Positions 53,076-62,857 of a DNA stretch of 64,000 bases are shown here, piece after piece; position 1 is the first letter of the stretch; the number at the start of each line of letters is the position of its first letter. The notes beneath the pieces were generated by a model. The model ran no database searches, was not told the DNA's origin, and saw only the letters and a list, made by a program, of their open reading frames with translations. The translations under genes and the position numbers were made by a program. The stretch comes from Reyranella sp. (lineage in GTDB: Bacteria; Pseudomonadota; Alphaproteobacteria; Reyranellales; Reyranellaceae): assembly GCF_004297405.1 (NCBI RefSeq), contig NZ_SCVC01000032.1:124001-188000 (forward strand), in the 5' to 3' direction.

Positions 53076-53456
53076 ATGAATTCCGATGTCGCAGCGGTCG
53101 AAAAGGTCCTGCAGATCTATTTCGACGGCCTCTACGAAGGCGATACCAAGAAGCTCGGTGAAGCGTTCCATCCCGCTTCGCATCTCTACAGTGCCGGTGG
53201 CGATGGCAAGGCGGCCGACTTGCCGCGCGCCGACTGGTTCAAGGCGGTCGAGAGCCGCCCGTCGGCGAAGTCCAAGGGCAGCGCGCGGGCCGACCGCATC
53301 GTGTCGATCGACTTCTCCGGTCCGGCGACCGCCATTGCCAAGGTCGAGTGTCAGATCCCGCCGCGCTACTTCACCGATTATCTGACCCTGCTCAAGGTCG
53401 ATGGCCGCTGGCAGGTCATCTCCAAGTCCTTCCACACCGTTACGAAGGACGCGTAA
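53076..53456 (+). CDS. Lumazine-binding/NTF2-like protein
   Basis: A 126-residue NTF2-fold protein: VEKVLQIYFDGLYEGDTKKL, AFHPASHLYSAGGDGK, ATAIAKVECQIPPRYFTDYL and VDGRWQVISKSFHTV match the putative lumazine-binding (PF12893-type) group. Ligand and role unknown. Likely co-transcribed with the reductase; ends at a hairpin shared with the convergent cyclophilin gene. Confidence 0.82.
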   Translation: MNSDVAAVEKVLQIYFDGLYEGDTKKLGEAFHPASHLYSAGGDGKAADLPRADWFKAVESRPSAKSKGSARADRIVSIDFSGPATAIAKVECQIPPRYFTDYLTLLKVDGRWQVISKSFHTVTKDA

Positions 53457-53485
53457 GGAAACCGGAAGCCGTTCTCACAAAGAAA

Positions 53486-53513
53486 AACCTCCCCCGTTGC
53501 GACGGGGGAGGTT
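53486..53513. terminator. Bidirectional terminator between convergent genes
   Basis: A perfect 12-bp stem (53486-53497 with 53502-53513), loop TGCG. On the minus strand it is followed by TTTCTTTG; on the plus strand by CTTATAG. It serves the cyclophilin gene and the NTF2-like gene. Confidence 0.88.
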
Positions 53514-53536
53514 CTTATAGAGACCGGAAGAGCAGG

Positions 53537-54082
53537 TTAGCTCTTCACGTCGGCCGCGACCTGGACCTTGATCATCTTGTCCGGCGGTGCGGCGACGGCG
53601 CCCGAACCGGGCGCGCCCTTCTTGATCTTGTCGACGAACTCCATGCCGGACGTCACCTTACCCCACACGGTGTACTGGCCGTCGAGGAAGTTCGAGTCCT
53701 TGAAGACGATGAAGAACTGGCTGCGGGCGCTGTTGGGATCGTTGGTCCGCGCCATCGAGACCGTGCCGCGGGTGTGCGGCTCCTTGTTGAATTCTGACTT
53801 GAGCGTCTCGCCCATGCCACCGGAGCCGGTACCCGTCGGGTCGCCGGTCTGCGCCATGAAGCCGTCGATGACGCGATGGAAGACGACGCCGTCGTACTTG
53901 CCTTCGCGCGCCAGCTTCTTGATCTGGGCGACATGCTTGGGGGCGAGGTCGGGGCGCATCTCGATCACGACGCGGCCGTCCTTCAGGTCGATATAAAGTG
54001 TGTTTTCCTTATCCATGGCGGAGGCAGCTCCTGCGAACATGAGAATGACGGCAAGAACGGGCGTCAGAAGGCCAAGACGCAT
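53537..54082 (-). CDS. Periplasmic cyclophilin-type peptidyl-prolyl cis-trans isomerase
   Basis: A 181-residue protein: signal peptide (MRLGLLTPVLAVILMFAGAASA), then a bacterial cyclophilin: YDGVVFHRVIDGFMAQTGDP with the catalytic Arg and Phe, GTVSMARTNDPNSARSQFFI and YTVWGKVTSGMEFVDKI. The bacterial form lacks the Trp-loop of human CypA. It helps fold periplasmic or outer membrane proteins. ATG 54082 has AAGGA seven bases before. It is related to PpiA. Confidence 0.94.
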   Translation of the reverse strand: MRLGLLTPVLAVILMFAGAASAMDKENTLYIDLKDGRVVIEMRPDLAPKHVAQIKKLAREGKYDGVVFHRVIDGFMAQTGDPTGTGSGGMGETLKSEFNKEPHTRGTVSMARTNDPNSARSQFFIVFKDSNFLDGQYTVWGKVTSGMEFVDKIKKGAPGSGAVAAPPDKMIKVQVAADVKS

Positions 54083-55039
54083 GACGTGTTCCTTTGGCGA
54101 AGCCACGGTCTGGCGTGGCGGCCGGACCTTAAAGACCGGTTATTGAAAGACAAGCGGCAACTTCGGGGCGGAATCGTCGTTCGGCCCCAGAATTCGCCGA
54201 GGATGTGCATTGTTTGTCGTGGTTTTGACCAAGGCCGCGGTTAGAGTGGTCAGGCGACCGGAGTGGGGCTGGCAACGTCTGCCGGTACCGGTTGCGCATA
54301 TTGGGAAGTCATTTTTTTTACGGATTGATCGATGACCGCCTCGAGCGGCGAGGATCGGCGCAGTGGCGCTATGTCCTCCACAAGTCTCATCCTCGAACGG
54401 CTGGCTGACGCCTCGCTTGGGCCGCCGTCGTCGCTCGTCACTTTCGCGCGCGAGTCGGTACGCGACAACCCGTGGACGGGAGGCGAGGCTGTGCCTAGCG
54501 GCCCGGCTCTACCGGATCGGGTCTTCGGCGGGCCGCCCTCGCGGCTCGTGTGGTTCGCTGACTGTGAGCGTCACGGCCCGGGCCCGCTCGATCAGTTGCG
54601 AACACCATAGAGCGCGGGCTAGGACCTTTCGCGATCAAGCCCACCTGTTCGAGCTGGTGAGCCGCCTTGCGTGGAACACCATTGGACTTTGTGCCATCCG
54701 GTTGCGTAACGACCCCGATGGGACCTCGCGCATCGCCGGCAATCGGCTGGTCCGCGTCGTCCTCGTCTCCGCCAGTGCTCCGATCTTTGCTGGTACCGAG
54801 ACAGGGTTTCCACGCCGCACTGACTGGCCAACCTTTGCCCGGACCGTGCAGCAGGCTGACTGTGGCGAAGCCCTGAAAATCATCCTCAGCTGATACGGCT
54901 GCGACTGGCCGCCACATACCGACCGGGGGCGAAAACCCGTTACCACCCATGGCTATATCTGGTACTAACCCGTTTGAAATGCGGGGGATTTTGCGGGTCG
55001 GAAATCCCGTGGGGATCTACACCGCGAGGGGACGGATGA
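54083..55039. other. Region of about 950 bases without a confident gene
   Basis: Between the cyclophilin gene and ctaC. Several overlapping frames are open (minus 54250-54468, 72 residues; plus 54363-54893; minus 54495-54950, 151 residues) but all are rich in Arg, Ser and Pro and none shows a motif I recognise. The minus 151-residue frame has an HTH-like piece (NGVPRKAAHQLEQVGLIA) and might be the remnant of a winged-helix regulator. The right end contains the ctaC promoter and ribosome-binding site. Confidence 0.4.
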
Positions 55040-55906
55040 ATGGTCGGTAAGCGCGTATTGGGCATTCTGGGCATTTTGTCGGCGATAGCCGCGTTTGGCT
55101 TCGCGGGCGCTGCCCAGGCGCAGAAAGTCATCGGCGTGCCGCACGACTGGCAGCTGAATTTCCCACCGGCGTTCACGCCGATCATGGAGCGGGTTGAATC
55201 ACTGCACGATCTGCTGCTGGTGATCATCATCCTGATCTCGATATTCGTCCTCGCCCTGTTGATCTACGCGATGTGGCGTTTCCATGCGTCGCGCAATCCG
55301 GTGGCGACGAACGTCACGCACCATACCGGTCTTGAAATCGCCTGGACGATCATCCCGATCCTCATCCTGGTCGTGATCGCCGTGCCGTCGTTCCGCCTGC
55401 TCTACTACAGCGACAAGGCGATCGACGCGGCCATGACGGTCAAGGTCACCGGCCATCAGTGGTACTGGTCCTATGACTATCCCGACCAGGGCAACTTCAA
55501 GGTCGAGAGCCGTATCCTGGCCGAGGCCGATCGTGCCAAGACCAAGCCGCAGGTGCCGCGCCTGCTGGCGGTCGACGAGGAGATGGTGATCCCGGCGAAC
55601 ACCGTCGTGCGTATCGTCGGCACCGCCGAAGGCGCCAGCATGCACGGTTGGACCGTTCCCGGCTTCGGCATCAAGAAGACCGTGATTCCTGGCCGTCTCA
55701 ACGAAGGCTGGATCAGTGTGAAGGAAGAGGGCCTCTATTTCGGCCAGTGCTCGCAGATCTGCGGCATGAACCACACCTTCATGCCGATCGCCATTCGGGT
55801 CGTTTCCAAAGCTGACTTCGACAAGTGGGTCGAGGAGAAGAAGAAGGCCGCTGGGTTGCTGCCCGAGACCAACTTCGCTTCCGCCACCGCTCCCGCCACC
55901 CGCTAA
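55040..55906 (+). CDS. ctaC: Cytochrome c oxidase subunit II
   Basis: A 288-residue protein: signal peptide ([20 protein letters not shown]), two membrane helices ([39 protein letters not shown]) and a periplasmic cupredoxin domain carrying the dinuclear CuA site: [10 protein letters not shown] supplies His, and [16 protein letters not shown] supplies two Cys, Glu-equivalent backbone, His and Met. [10 protein letters not shown] is the aromatic region that takes electrons from cytochrome c. First gene of the oxidase operon; GAGGGGACGG precedes the ATG. Confidence 0.97.
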   Translation: MVGKRVLGILGILSAIAAFGFAGAAQAQKVIGVPHDWQLNFPPAFTPIMERVESLHDLLLVIIILISIFVLALLIYAMWRFHASRNPVATNVTHHTGLEIAWTIIPILILVVIAVPSFRLLYYSDKAIDAAMTVKVTGHQWYWSYDYPDQGNFKVESRILAEADRAKTKPQVPRLLAVDEEMVIPANTVVRIVGTAEGASMHGWTVPGFGIKKTVIPGRLNEGWISVKEEGLYFGQCSQICGMNHTFMPIAIRVVSKADFDKWVEEKKKAAGLLPETNFASATAPATR

Positions 55907-55929
55907 GCGCTTCGCCGCAGGAGATTACA

Positions 55930-57558
55930 ATGGCCACCGCGCACGGCGCCGCCCACGACCACAGCCACCACGACGACCACCACACGCCGACGGGCATCAA
56001 GCGGTGGCTGTACAGCACCAACCACAAGGACATCGGCACGATGTACCTTGTGTTCTCGATCCTGGCCGCCCTGATTGGCGCCACCTTCTCGGTCGTCATG
56101 CGTCTGGAGCTGCTGCAGCCGGGCGTGCAGTACTTCAACGTCGACGGCACCCCTGACGGCCATATGTGGAACACCGTCGTGACGGCCCACGGCCTGATCA
56201 TGGTGTTCTTCGTCGTCATGCCGGGCCTGATCGGCGGCTTCGGCAACTGGTTCGTGCCGCTGATGATCGGAGCGCCCGACATGGCGTTCCCGCGCATGAA
56301 CAACATCAGCTTCTGGCTGCTGCCGCCGGCGTTCATCCTGCTGCTGATGTCGGCTGCGATCGGCGGTGGCGTCGGCACCGGCTGGACGATCTATCCGCCC
56401 CTGACGCTCAGCCAGGGCGCGGGCATGGATCTCGCGATCTTCTCGCTGCACATCGCGGGCGCCTCGTCGATTCTGGGCGCGATCAACTTCATCACGACCA
56501 TCCTGAACATGCGTGCGCCGGGCATGACGCTCCATCGCATGCCGCTGTTCGCCTGGTCGATCCTGGTCACCGCGTTCCTGCTGCTGCTGGCCCTGCCGGT
56601 CCTGGCCGGCGCGATCACCATGCTGCTGACCGACCGCAACTTCGGTACCTCGTTCTTCAAGGCCGAGGGTGGCGGCGACCCGACTCTGTTCCTGCACCTC
56701 TTCTGGTTCTTCGGCCATCCCGAGGTGTACATCATGATCCTGCCGGCCTTCGGCATCGTCAGCCATATCATCTCGACCTTCTCGAAGAAGCCGATTTTCG
56801 GCTATCTCGGGATGGCCTACGCGATGGTGGCGATCGGCGTCGTGGGCTTCGTCGTGTGGGCGCACCACATGTACACAGTCGGCATGGACGTCGACACGCG
56901 AGCTTACTTCGTGGCGGCCACGATGGTGATCGCCGTGCCGACGGGCGTGAAGATCTTCAGCTGGATCGCGACGATGTGGGGCGGCTCGATCCGTCTCGAG
57001 ATACCCATGCTGTGGGCGATCGGCTTCATCTTCCTGTTCACCGTCGGTGGCGTTACCGGCGTCGTGTTGGCCAACGCCGGCGTCGATTACTCGCTGCACA
57101 ACACCTATTACGTGATCGCGCACTTCCACTACGTGCTGTCGCTCGGTGCGGTGTTCGGCATGTTCGCGGGCTTCTACTACTGGCTCGGCAAGATGTCGGG
57201 CCGGCAGTATTCGGAATGGGCGGCCCAGGTCCACTTCTGGACGACCTTCATCGGCGTCAACCTGACGTTCTTCCCGATGCACTTCTCCGGTCTCGCCGGC
57301 ATGCCGCGCCATTACGTCGACTATCCCGATGCGATGTCGCACTGGAACTACATCTCCTCGATCGGCGCGTTCATCTCGTTCGGCTCGACGATCTTCTGGC
57401 TGATCTTCGTGGTCTTCGGCACGCTGATGTACGGCCGCAAGGTCGGCGCGAACTACTGGGGCGAAGGCGCCACGACGCTGGAGTGGACGGTGGATTCACC
57501 GCCGCCGTTCCACACCTTCGAGGAACTGCCGCACATCTCCCCGTCGGCTCACCACTGA
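55930..57558 (+). CDS. ctaD: Cytochrome c oxidase subunit I
   Basis: A 542-residue, twelve-helix heme-copper oxidase subunit. Heme a and a3/CuB ligands visible: [34 protein letters not shown] (His-Tyr cross-link and the D-channel Glu, so an A1-type enzyme), [12 protein letters not shown] (CuB His pair) and [33 protein letters not shown] holds the K-channel Lys. A His-rich N-terminus ([11 protein letters not shown]) precedes helix 1 and is unusual; it may bind metal. AGGAGA precedes ATG 55930. Confidence 0.98.
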   Translation: MATAHGAAHDHSHHDDHHTPTGIKRWLYSTNHKDIGTMYLVFSILAALIGATFSVVMRLELLQPGVQYFNVDGTPDGHMWNTVVTAHGLIMVFFVVMPGLIGGFGNWFVPLMIGAPDMAFPRMNNISFWLLPPAFILLLMSAAIGGGVGTGWTIYPPLTLSQGAGMDLAIFSLHIAGASSILGAINFITTILNMRAPGMTLHRMPLFAWSILVTAFLLLLALPVLAGAITMLLTDRNFGTSFFKAEGGGDPTLFLHLFWFFGHPEVYIMILPAFGIVSHIISTFSKKPIFGYLGMAYAMVAIGVVGFVVWAHHMYTVGMDVDTRAYFVAATMVIAVPTGVKIFSWIATMWGGSIRLEIPMLWAIGFIFLFTVGGVTGVVLANAGVDYSLHNTYYVIAHFHYVLSLGAVFGMFAGFYYWLGKMSGRQYSEWAAQVHFWTTFIGVNLTFFPMHFSGLAGMPRHYVDYPDAMSHWNYISSIGAFISFGSTIFWLIFVVFGTLMYGRKVGANYWGEGATTLEWTVDSPPPFHTFEELPHISPSAHH

Positions 57559-57605
57559 TCTCGAGGAGCGGAGGCGCCCAAAAGGCGCCTTCGCCTTGAA
57601 AGGCT

Positions 57606-58541
57606 ATGACCGACACGGCAAACGGCATTCTGACGATCACCGGCGAGGCGGCTCCCGCTTCACGTGTGCGCGACTATGTCGACCTCCTGAAGCCCAGGGT
57701 CATGTCGCTGGTCGTCTTCACCGGTCTGGTCGGCGTCATGATCGCGCCGGGCCATATCCATCCGCTGACCGCGACGCTCGCCGTGCTGGCGATCGCGCTG
57801 GGCTCGGGCGCCGCCGGCGCCATCAACATGTGGTATGAGCGCGACCTCGACGCAGTGATGGTGCGGACACGTAACCGCCCGCTGCCGGCCGGCCGGGTCG
57901 CGCCGGACGATGCGCTGGGCCTCGGCGTGTTGCTGTCGATCTTCTCGGTCGCCCTAATGGCCGTCGCGACCAACTTCGTCGCCGCCGCGCTGCTGACGGC
58001 CGCGATCCTGTTCTACGTCTTCGTCTACACGATCGGGCTGAAGCGCCGTACGCCGCAGAACATCGTGATCGGTGGTGCCGCCGGCGCTTTCCCGCCGATG
58101 ATCGGCTGGGCTGCCGTGACCGGCGATGTGTCGGCCGTGGGCATCGCGCTCTTCCTGTTGGTCTTCCTGTGGACGCCACCGCACTTCTGGGCGCTCGCGC
58201 TCTACCGCAGCGACGACTATCGGCGTGCCGGCGTGCCGATGCTGCCGGTCGTTGCCGGCCCGCGCGAGACCAAGCGTCAGATGCTGATCTACACCTTGCT
58301 CCTGGTGCCGGTGGCGCTGGCGCCGACCCTGCTGGGGGCGGTTGGCTGGCTCTACGGCGTGGTTGCGCTGGTTCTCAGCCTCGCCTTCATCGGCCATGCG
58401 CTGGCCGTGTGGCGCACGGCGGACGACGAGACCGCCCATGGCGCGGCGCGGCGCATGTTCCGCTTTTCGCTGCTCTATCTCGCGGTGTTGTTCGCTGCGC
58501 TGCCGCTCGACCTGGTCGCGGGTCGGATTTTGGCCGGATGA
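57606..58541 (+). CDS. ctaB: Protoheme IX farnesyltransferase (heme O synthase)
   Basis: A 311-residue UbiA-type prenyltransferase with about nine helices. The prenyl-diphosphate motif is NMWYERDLDAVMVRTRNRPL; the second motif LWTPPHFWALALYRSDDYRR is also intact. It attaches farnesyl to heme b, giving heme O for cytochrome aa3 maturation. ATG at 57606; the stop overlaps the next small gene as ATGA. Confidence 0.97.
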   Translation: MTDTANGILTITGEAAPASRVRDYVDLLKPRVMSLVVFTGLVGVMIAPGHIHPLTATLAVLAIALGSGAAGAINMWYERDLDAVMVRTRNRPLPAGRVAPDDALGLGVLLSIFSVALMAVATNFVAAALLTAAILFYVFVYTIGLKRRTPQNIVIGGAAGAFPPMIGWAAVTGDVSAVGIALFLLVFLWTPPHFWALALYRSDDYRRAGVPMLPVVAGPRETKRQMLIYTLLLVPVALAPTLLGAVGWLYGVVALVLSLAFIGHALAVWRTADDETAHGAARRMFRFSLLYLAVLFAALPLDLVAGRILAG

Positions 58542-58687
58542 GCGTGATGGCTGACGACCGTCGCCCGGGCGATACCGACATGCACCGCCGCCAGCGCGGC
58601 AAGAACCTGTTCGTCGCGGTTTTCCTGCTGGTTCTCGCGGTGGCCTTCTTCGCGCTCACCATCGTGCGCATGGGAGGGCAGGGATGA
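58538..58687 (+). CDS. Small single-pass membrane protein of the cytochrome oxidase operon (CoxF-like)
   Basis: A 49-residue protein with a charged N-terminus (MSVMADDRRPGDTDMHRRQ) and one transmembrane helix (NLFVAVFLLVLAVAFFALTI). It overlaps ctaB by ATGA at its start and ctaG by ATGA at its end, so it is translated with both. A small protein in this position is common in alphaproteobacterial cta operons and is presumed to aid oxidase assembly or be a subunit. Too short for routine gene calling. Confidence 0.85.
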   Translation: MSVMADDRRPGDTDMHRRQRGKNLFVAVFLLVLAVAFFALTIVRMGGQG

Positions 58688-59289
58688 GCAGCAAGACTCC
58701 TCTCACGCCGGCCCAGAAGAACGCGCGCATCGCGCGGCGTCTCTTCCTGCTGACCGGCGGCATGGTCGGCGCTGCCTTTGCCGCGGCGCCGCTCTACGAC
58801 ATGTTCTGCCGGACCACCGGCTTCGGCGGAAAGCCGCTCGTTGCCCAGTCGGGTGACCGGCCGCTGCTCGACCGGACGGTCAAGGTGCGTTTCGATTCCA
58901 ACGTCGACTCGGCGCTGCCCTGGCGCTTCGAGCCGTTGCAGCGCGAAGTGAAGGTGCAACTGGGCGAGGAACGCCTCGTGCACTACCGCGTGACCAATGT
59001 CTCGCAGCGCCCGCTGGTCGGCACCTCGACCTACAACGTCACGCCCGAGAGTGCCGGGCCGTGGTTCAACAAGATCCAGTGCTTCTGCTTTACCGAGCAG
59101 TTGCTGCTGCCTGGGCAGTCGGTCGATATGCCCGTGATTTTCTTCGTCGATCCCGACATGGACAAGGATCGGCGCTACGACAACATCCGTACCGTCACGC
59201 TCTCCTACACTTTCTTCGAGGCGAAGACGGAACGGGCAAGGACCTTGCTCGGCGGTGTGCCCGCCGCTGATACTGGAAAGGGTGGATGA
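58684..59289 (+). CDS. ctaG: Cytochrome c oxidase assembly protein CtaG/Cox11
   Basis: A 201-residue membrane-anchored copper chaperone. One N-terminal helix (RRLFLLTGGMVGAAFAAAPL), Cys in YDMFCRTTGFGG, and the copper-binding CFCF motif in IQCFCFTEQLLLPGQ, then MPVIFFVDPDMDKD. It delivers copper to the CuB site of subunit I. Its start and stop are joined by ATGA overlaps to the small protein and to ctaE. Confidence 0.97.
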   Translation: MSSKTPLTPAQKNARIARRLFLLTGGMVGAAFAAAPLYDMFCRTTGFGGKPLVAQSGDRPLLDRTVKVRFDSNVDSALPWRFEPLQREVKVQLGEERLVHYRVTNVSQRPLVGTSTYNVTPESAGPWFNKIQCFCFTEQLLLPGQSVDMPVIFFVDPDMDKDRRYDNIRTVTLSYTFFEAKTERARTLLGGVPAADTGKGG

Positions 59290-60164
59290 ACATGGCCGAC
59301 GGCGCTCCCAAGCATCCCTATCATCTCGTAGACCCCAGCCCCTGGCCGGCGCTGGGCGCTCTCGCGGCGCTGATTCTGGCGATGGGCTTCGCGCTCGGCC
59401 TGCATCCCGACATGCTGGGACCGGGCGTCGAGAAGATCATCAAGGTCGTGCACTGGTGGGCGCTCGCGCCCGGCCTGCTGATGGTGATCGCGGTCATGTA
59501 CTGGTGGTGGAGCGACGTACTCGTCGAGTCGCGCACCTTCCATACGCCGGTTGTCCAGCTCGGCCTGCGCTACGGCATGATCCTGTTCATCGCCTCGGAA
59601 GTGTTGTTCTTCGCCGCCTTCTTCTGGGCGTTCTTCGACGCTTCGCTCTTTCCCGGCGAGCTCAAGCAGCCTGTACGAGCGGAAGTCACCGGCGGTATCT
59701 GGCCGCCGAAGGGCGTCAGCATCATCGCGCCGTTCGACCTGCCGCTGATGAACACGCTGATCCTGCTGCTCTCGGGCACGACGGTGACCTGGGCGCATCA
59801 CGCGATCATCGAAGGCAACCAGCGCGACGCGGTGCGCGGCCTGCTGTGCACGGTGGTCCTGGGTGCGATCTTCACCGGCGTCCAGGCCTACGAGTACATG
59901 CACGCGCCCTTCGCCTTCGATCAGGGCATCTACTCGTCGACCTTCTTCATGGCGACGGGCTTCCACGGCTTCCACGTGCTGGTCGGTACGACCTTCCTGC
60001 TGGTCTGCCTGTTCCGGGCGATGAAGGGCCAGTTTAAGCCGAAGCAGCATTTCGGCTTCGAGGCTGCTGCCTGGTACTGGCATTTCGTCGACGTGGTGTG
60101 GCTGTTCCTGTTTTTCTGCATCTACTGGTGGGGTGCCGGTAAGGCGCCGATCGCCCTGCACTGA
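59286..60164 (+). CDS. ctaE: Cytochrome c oxidase subunit III
   Basis: A 292-residue, seven-helix subunit III: HPYHLVDPSPWPALGALAAL at the N-terminus, FIASEVLFFAAFFWAFFDAS (the conserved Glu of the lipid/proton site), SGTTVTWAHHAIIEGNQRDA, STFFMATGFHGFHVLVG and WHFVDVVWLFLFFCIYWWG. It stabilises proton uptake through the D channel. Start 59286 (ATGA overlap with ctaG); a second ATG six bases on is the alternative. Confidence 0.97.
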   Translation: MNMADGAPKHPYHLVDPSPWPALGALAALILAMGFALGLHPDMLGPGVEKIIKVVHWWALAPGLLMVIAVMYWWWSDVLVESRTFHTPVVQLGLRYGMILFIASEVLFFAAFFWAFFDASLFPGELKQPVRAEVTGGIWPPKGVSIIAPFDLPLMNTLILLLSGTTVTWAHHAIIEGNQRDAVRGLLCTVVLGAIFTGVQAYEYMHAPFAFDQGIYSSTFFMATGFHGFHVLVGTTFLLVCLFRAMKGQFKPKQHFGFEAAAWYWHFVDVVWLFLFFCIYWWGAGKAPIALH

Positions 60165-60229
60165 GCAGAAAAGCCGACTATCTTGGAACCGCCGGGTGAT
60201 CCCCGGCGGTTCGCCTTTGGGAGACATGC

Positions 60230-60592
60230 TTGTCGGACTGGCCGCGCCAATCGCCGCTCGACGTCGCGCTCCGCGCCGCCTGCCCGCGCTGCGGCCGCGG
60301 AAAGCTCTTTCGCGGTCTCTTGACGGTGGTCGATCGCTGCTCCGAGTGCGACCTCGACCTGCGTGGCAACGACGCCGGAGACGGGCCGGCAGTGCTCGTG
60401 ATCCTGGGGCTGGGTGCCATCATCATGATGCTCGTCTTCTGGGTGGAGTTTCGCTTCGAGCCGCCGTGGTGGCTGCACGTTTTGATCTGGCTGCCGGTTA
60501 CCTTCGGGCTCGCGACCTGGATGCTGCGTTTCCTGAAGGCGCTGCTGGTTGCGCAGCAGTACACCCATCGCTCGACCGCTCTCGACGAGTAG
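60230..60592 (+). CDS. DUF983-family membrane protein
   Basis: A 120-residue protein: an N-terminal zinc-ribbon-like pair of CxxC motifs (AACPRCGRGKLF and DRCSECDLDL), then two helices (AVLVILGLGAIIMMLVFWVE; LHVLIWLPVTFGLATWML). DUF983 genes sit in cta operons between ctaE and surf1 across alphaproteobacteria and probably help oxidase assembly. The start is TTG 60230 with GGGAGA seven bases upstream. Confidence 0.88.
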   Translation: MSDWPRQSPLDVALRAACPRCGRGKLFRGLLTVVDRCSECDLDLRGNDAGDGPAVLVILGLGAIIMMLVFWVEFRFEPPWWLHVLIWLPVTFGLATWMLRFLKALLVAQQYTHRSTALDE

Positions 60593-60602
60593 AGGAGACA
60601 TC

Positions 60603-61349
60603 ATGATCAGGCTGCGGCCCGCTTTGTGGCCCACGCTCATCTCGCTGCCGATCCTGGTCCTCTCGCTGGGGCTCGGCATCTGGCAGATGGAGCGCCGCGA
60701 ATGGAAGAGGGACATCCTCGATCGCATCGCCGCCAACCAGGCGGCCGCGCCGGTTTCCCTCGACGAGCTGCTGAGCGGCAATCCGCTCCGCTACGAGTAT
60801 GGCCGCGTGAAGGTTGGCGGCACTTTCCTTTACGACAAGGAGTTCTTCCTTGCCGCGCGCAGCCTCAAGAACAAGGTCGGGCATCAGCTCGTCGTGCCGC
60901 TCAAGACCGATGACGGCCGCATCGTCCTGTTCGATCGCGGCTGGATTCCCCAGGAGCGGAAGGATCCTGCACGCCGCGCAGAAGGTCAGCTCGCGGGTCG
61001 CGTCGAGCTCGTCGGCATCGTGCGCCGCAACCAGGAGCGCCGGCAGTTCGCGCCCGAGAACGTGCCGGACAAGAACGTCTGGTTCCACGTCGATGTGCCG
61101 CTGATGCGCAAGATGGCCGGGGCGCCGCCCGATCCCAAGCTCGACAGGTTCTTCCTCGACGCCGATTCGACGCCCAATCCCGGCGGGCTGCCGGTGGGCG
61201 GCCAGACACGCTTCGACATTCCCAACGACCATCTTCAGTACGCCATCACCTGGTTCCTGATCGCCCTGGCGATGGCCGGTGTGTATCTCGCCTATCATTG
61301 GGAGCTGGGCCGGCTCGAGATCGGCGGACGGAAGAAGGCCGGCACATGA
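60603..61349 (+). CDS. SURF1-family cytochrome oxidase biogenesis protein
   Basis: A 248-residue protein with helices at both ends (LISLPILVLSLGLGIWQMER; LQYAITWFLIALAMAGVYLA) and a periplasmic domain between. Motifs: LGIWQMERREWKRDIL, YEYGRVKVGGTF, FDRGWIPQERKDP and ITWFLIALAMAG. Surf1 supplies heme A to subunit I. AGGAGA precedes ATG 60603. Its stop overlaps the start of the carboxypeptidase gene by ATGA. Confidence 0.95.
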   Translation: MIRLRPALWPTLISLPILVLSLGLGIWQMERREWKRDILDRIAANQAAAPVSLDELLSGNPLRYEYGRVKVGGTFLYDKEFFLAARSLKNKVGHQLVVPLKTDDGRIVLFDRGWIPQERKDPARRAEGQLAGRVELVGIVRRNQERRQFAPENVPDKNVWFHVDVPLMRKMAGAPPDPKLDRFFLDADSTPNPGGLPVGGQTRFDIPNDHLQYAITWFLIALAMAGVYLAYHWELGRLEIGGRKKAGT

Positions 61350-62848
61350 TTGCGAACGACCCCTATACCGAACTCGAGCGCCGGTTCGCGCGGCTGAGCG
61401 CCGTTGGCCGCGCCTCGGCCATCCTGAACTGGGACCGCTCGACCATGATGCCGGACGGCGCCAGCGAGGATCGCGCCGACCAGCTCGCGACCCTTGGCGT
61501 CATCGCGCATGAGATCATTGCCGCGCCCGACATGTCCGATCTGCTGGCGCGGGCGGAAGAGGGACGGACGTCGCTCGATCCGTGGCGGCAGGCCAACCTG
61601 CGCGAGATGCGCCGATCCTGGGTGCATGAAAGCGCCTTGCCGGCCGATCTGGTCGAGGCGCGCACGCGGGCTTGCAGCGCCTGCGAATTGGCGTGGCGTT
61701 CGGCCAAGAAGAACGCCGACTTCAAGTCGTTGCTGCCGACCCTGTCGGAAGTGCTCAATCTCATGCGCCGCGTCGGCGAGGCGAAGGCCGCGGCGCTCGG
61801 GACGTCACTCTATGACGCGCTGCTCGACGAGTTCGAGCCGGGTGGCCGTTCGGCGCATATCGATGCACTGTTCGCCGAGCTGCGCTCTTTCCTGCCCGAC
61901 CTGCTGGGCCGCGTCCTCGAACGTCAGAAGGGGCTTCCGGCCATTCAGCCTCTCGACGGACCGTTCCCGGTCGAGGCGCAACGCCGCCTGGGCGAGGAGC
62001 TGATCCGTCTCATCGGCTTCGACTTTCATCACGGCAGGCTCGACGTCTCGGCCCATCCCTTTACCGGGGGAACAGCCGACGATGTGCGCATCACCACGCG
62101 CTACGACGAGACGGATTTCGCCCGCGCATTGATGGGCGTACTGCACGAGACCGGCCATGGTCTTTACGAAGCGGGCCTGCCGCGCGAGTGGCGGCGCCAG
62201 CCGGTGGGCAATGCACGCGGCATGACTCTGCACGAGAGTCAGTCGCTGCTGATGGAGATGCAAGCCTGCCGCAGCGACGCCTTCGTGGCTTTCGCCGCAC
62301 CTCGCATGCGCGCAGCCTTCGGCAAGGACGGGCCGGCGTGGAGCGTGGAGAACATCCATCGCCTCTACACGCGAGTCGCGCCGGGCTTCATCCGCGTCGA
62401 CGCCGACGAAGTCACCTATCCGTTGCACATCATGCTGCGCTACCGGCTGGAGCGGGCGATGCTGGCGGGCGATCTACCGCTCGCCGATCTGCCGGGGGCC
62501 TGGAACGACGGCATGCGCGAGTTGCTGGGTATCGTGCCGCCGGACGATTCGCTCGGCTGCCTGCAGGATATCCATTGGCCGGACGGCGGGTGGGGCTATT
62601 TCCCGACTTACACATTGGGCGCCCTGGCGGCGGCCCAACTCTTTGCCGCCGCACGTCGCGCCGAGCCCGGCCTCCTGGACGCGATCGGAAAGGGCGATTT
62701 CTCGCCGCTTCTGGGCTGGCTTCGTGCCAATGTGCACGGCAAGGGCTCGATCGCGACGACCGACGAGATCCTGACTGCGGCCACCGGCTCGGCGCTGGGG
62801 GCCCAGGCCTTCAAGGCTCATCTGGAAAGCCGCTACCTGTCGGCGTAA
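61346..62848 (+). CDS. M32-family metallocarboxypeptidase (carboxypeptidase Taq type)
   Basis: A 500-residue, all-helical metallopeptidase. The zinc motif HETGHGLYEAGLP (HExxH-like: His-Glu-x-x-His) is at about residue 264, followed by GMTLHESQSLLMEMQ with the third ligand Glu; ADEVTYPLHIMLRYRLER and WNDGMRELLGI are further family blocks. It trims C-terminal residues from peptides in the cytoplasm. Joined to surf1 by ATGA, so it is translated with the oxidase assembly genes, an unexpected partner. Confidence 0.94.
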   Translation: MIANDPYTELERRFARLSAVGRASAILNWDRSTMMPDGASEDRADQLATLGVIAHEIIAAPDMSDLLARAEEGRTSLDPWRQANLREMRRSWVHESALPADLVEARTRACSACELAWRSAKKNADFKSLLPTLSEVLNLMRRVGEAKAAALGTSLYDALLDEFEPGGRSAHIDALFAELRSFLPDLLGRVLERQKGLPAIQPLDGPFPVEAQRRLGEELIRLIGFDFHHGRLDVSAHPFTGGTADDVRITTRYDETDFARALMGVLHETGHGLYEAGLPREWRRQPVGNARGMTLHESQSLLMEMQACRSDAFVAFAAPRMRAAFGKDGPAWSVENIHRLYTRVAPGFIRVDADEVTYPLHIMLRYRLERAMLAGDLPLADLPGAWNDGMRELLGIVPPDDSLGCLQDIHWPDGGWGYFPTYTLGALAAAQLFAAARRAEPGLLDAIGKGDFSPLLGWLRANVHGKGSIATTDEILTAATGSALGAQAFKAHLESRYLSA

Positions 62849-62857
62849 GAGGGACTC

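Noticed and set aside
54363..54893. A 176-codon plus-strand frame
   Set aside because: Arg/Ser-rich, no ribosome-binding site, no motif and overlapped by other equally weak frames.
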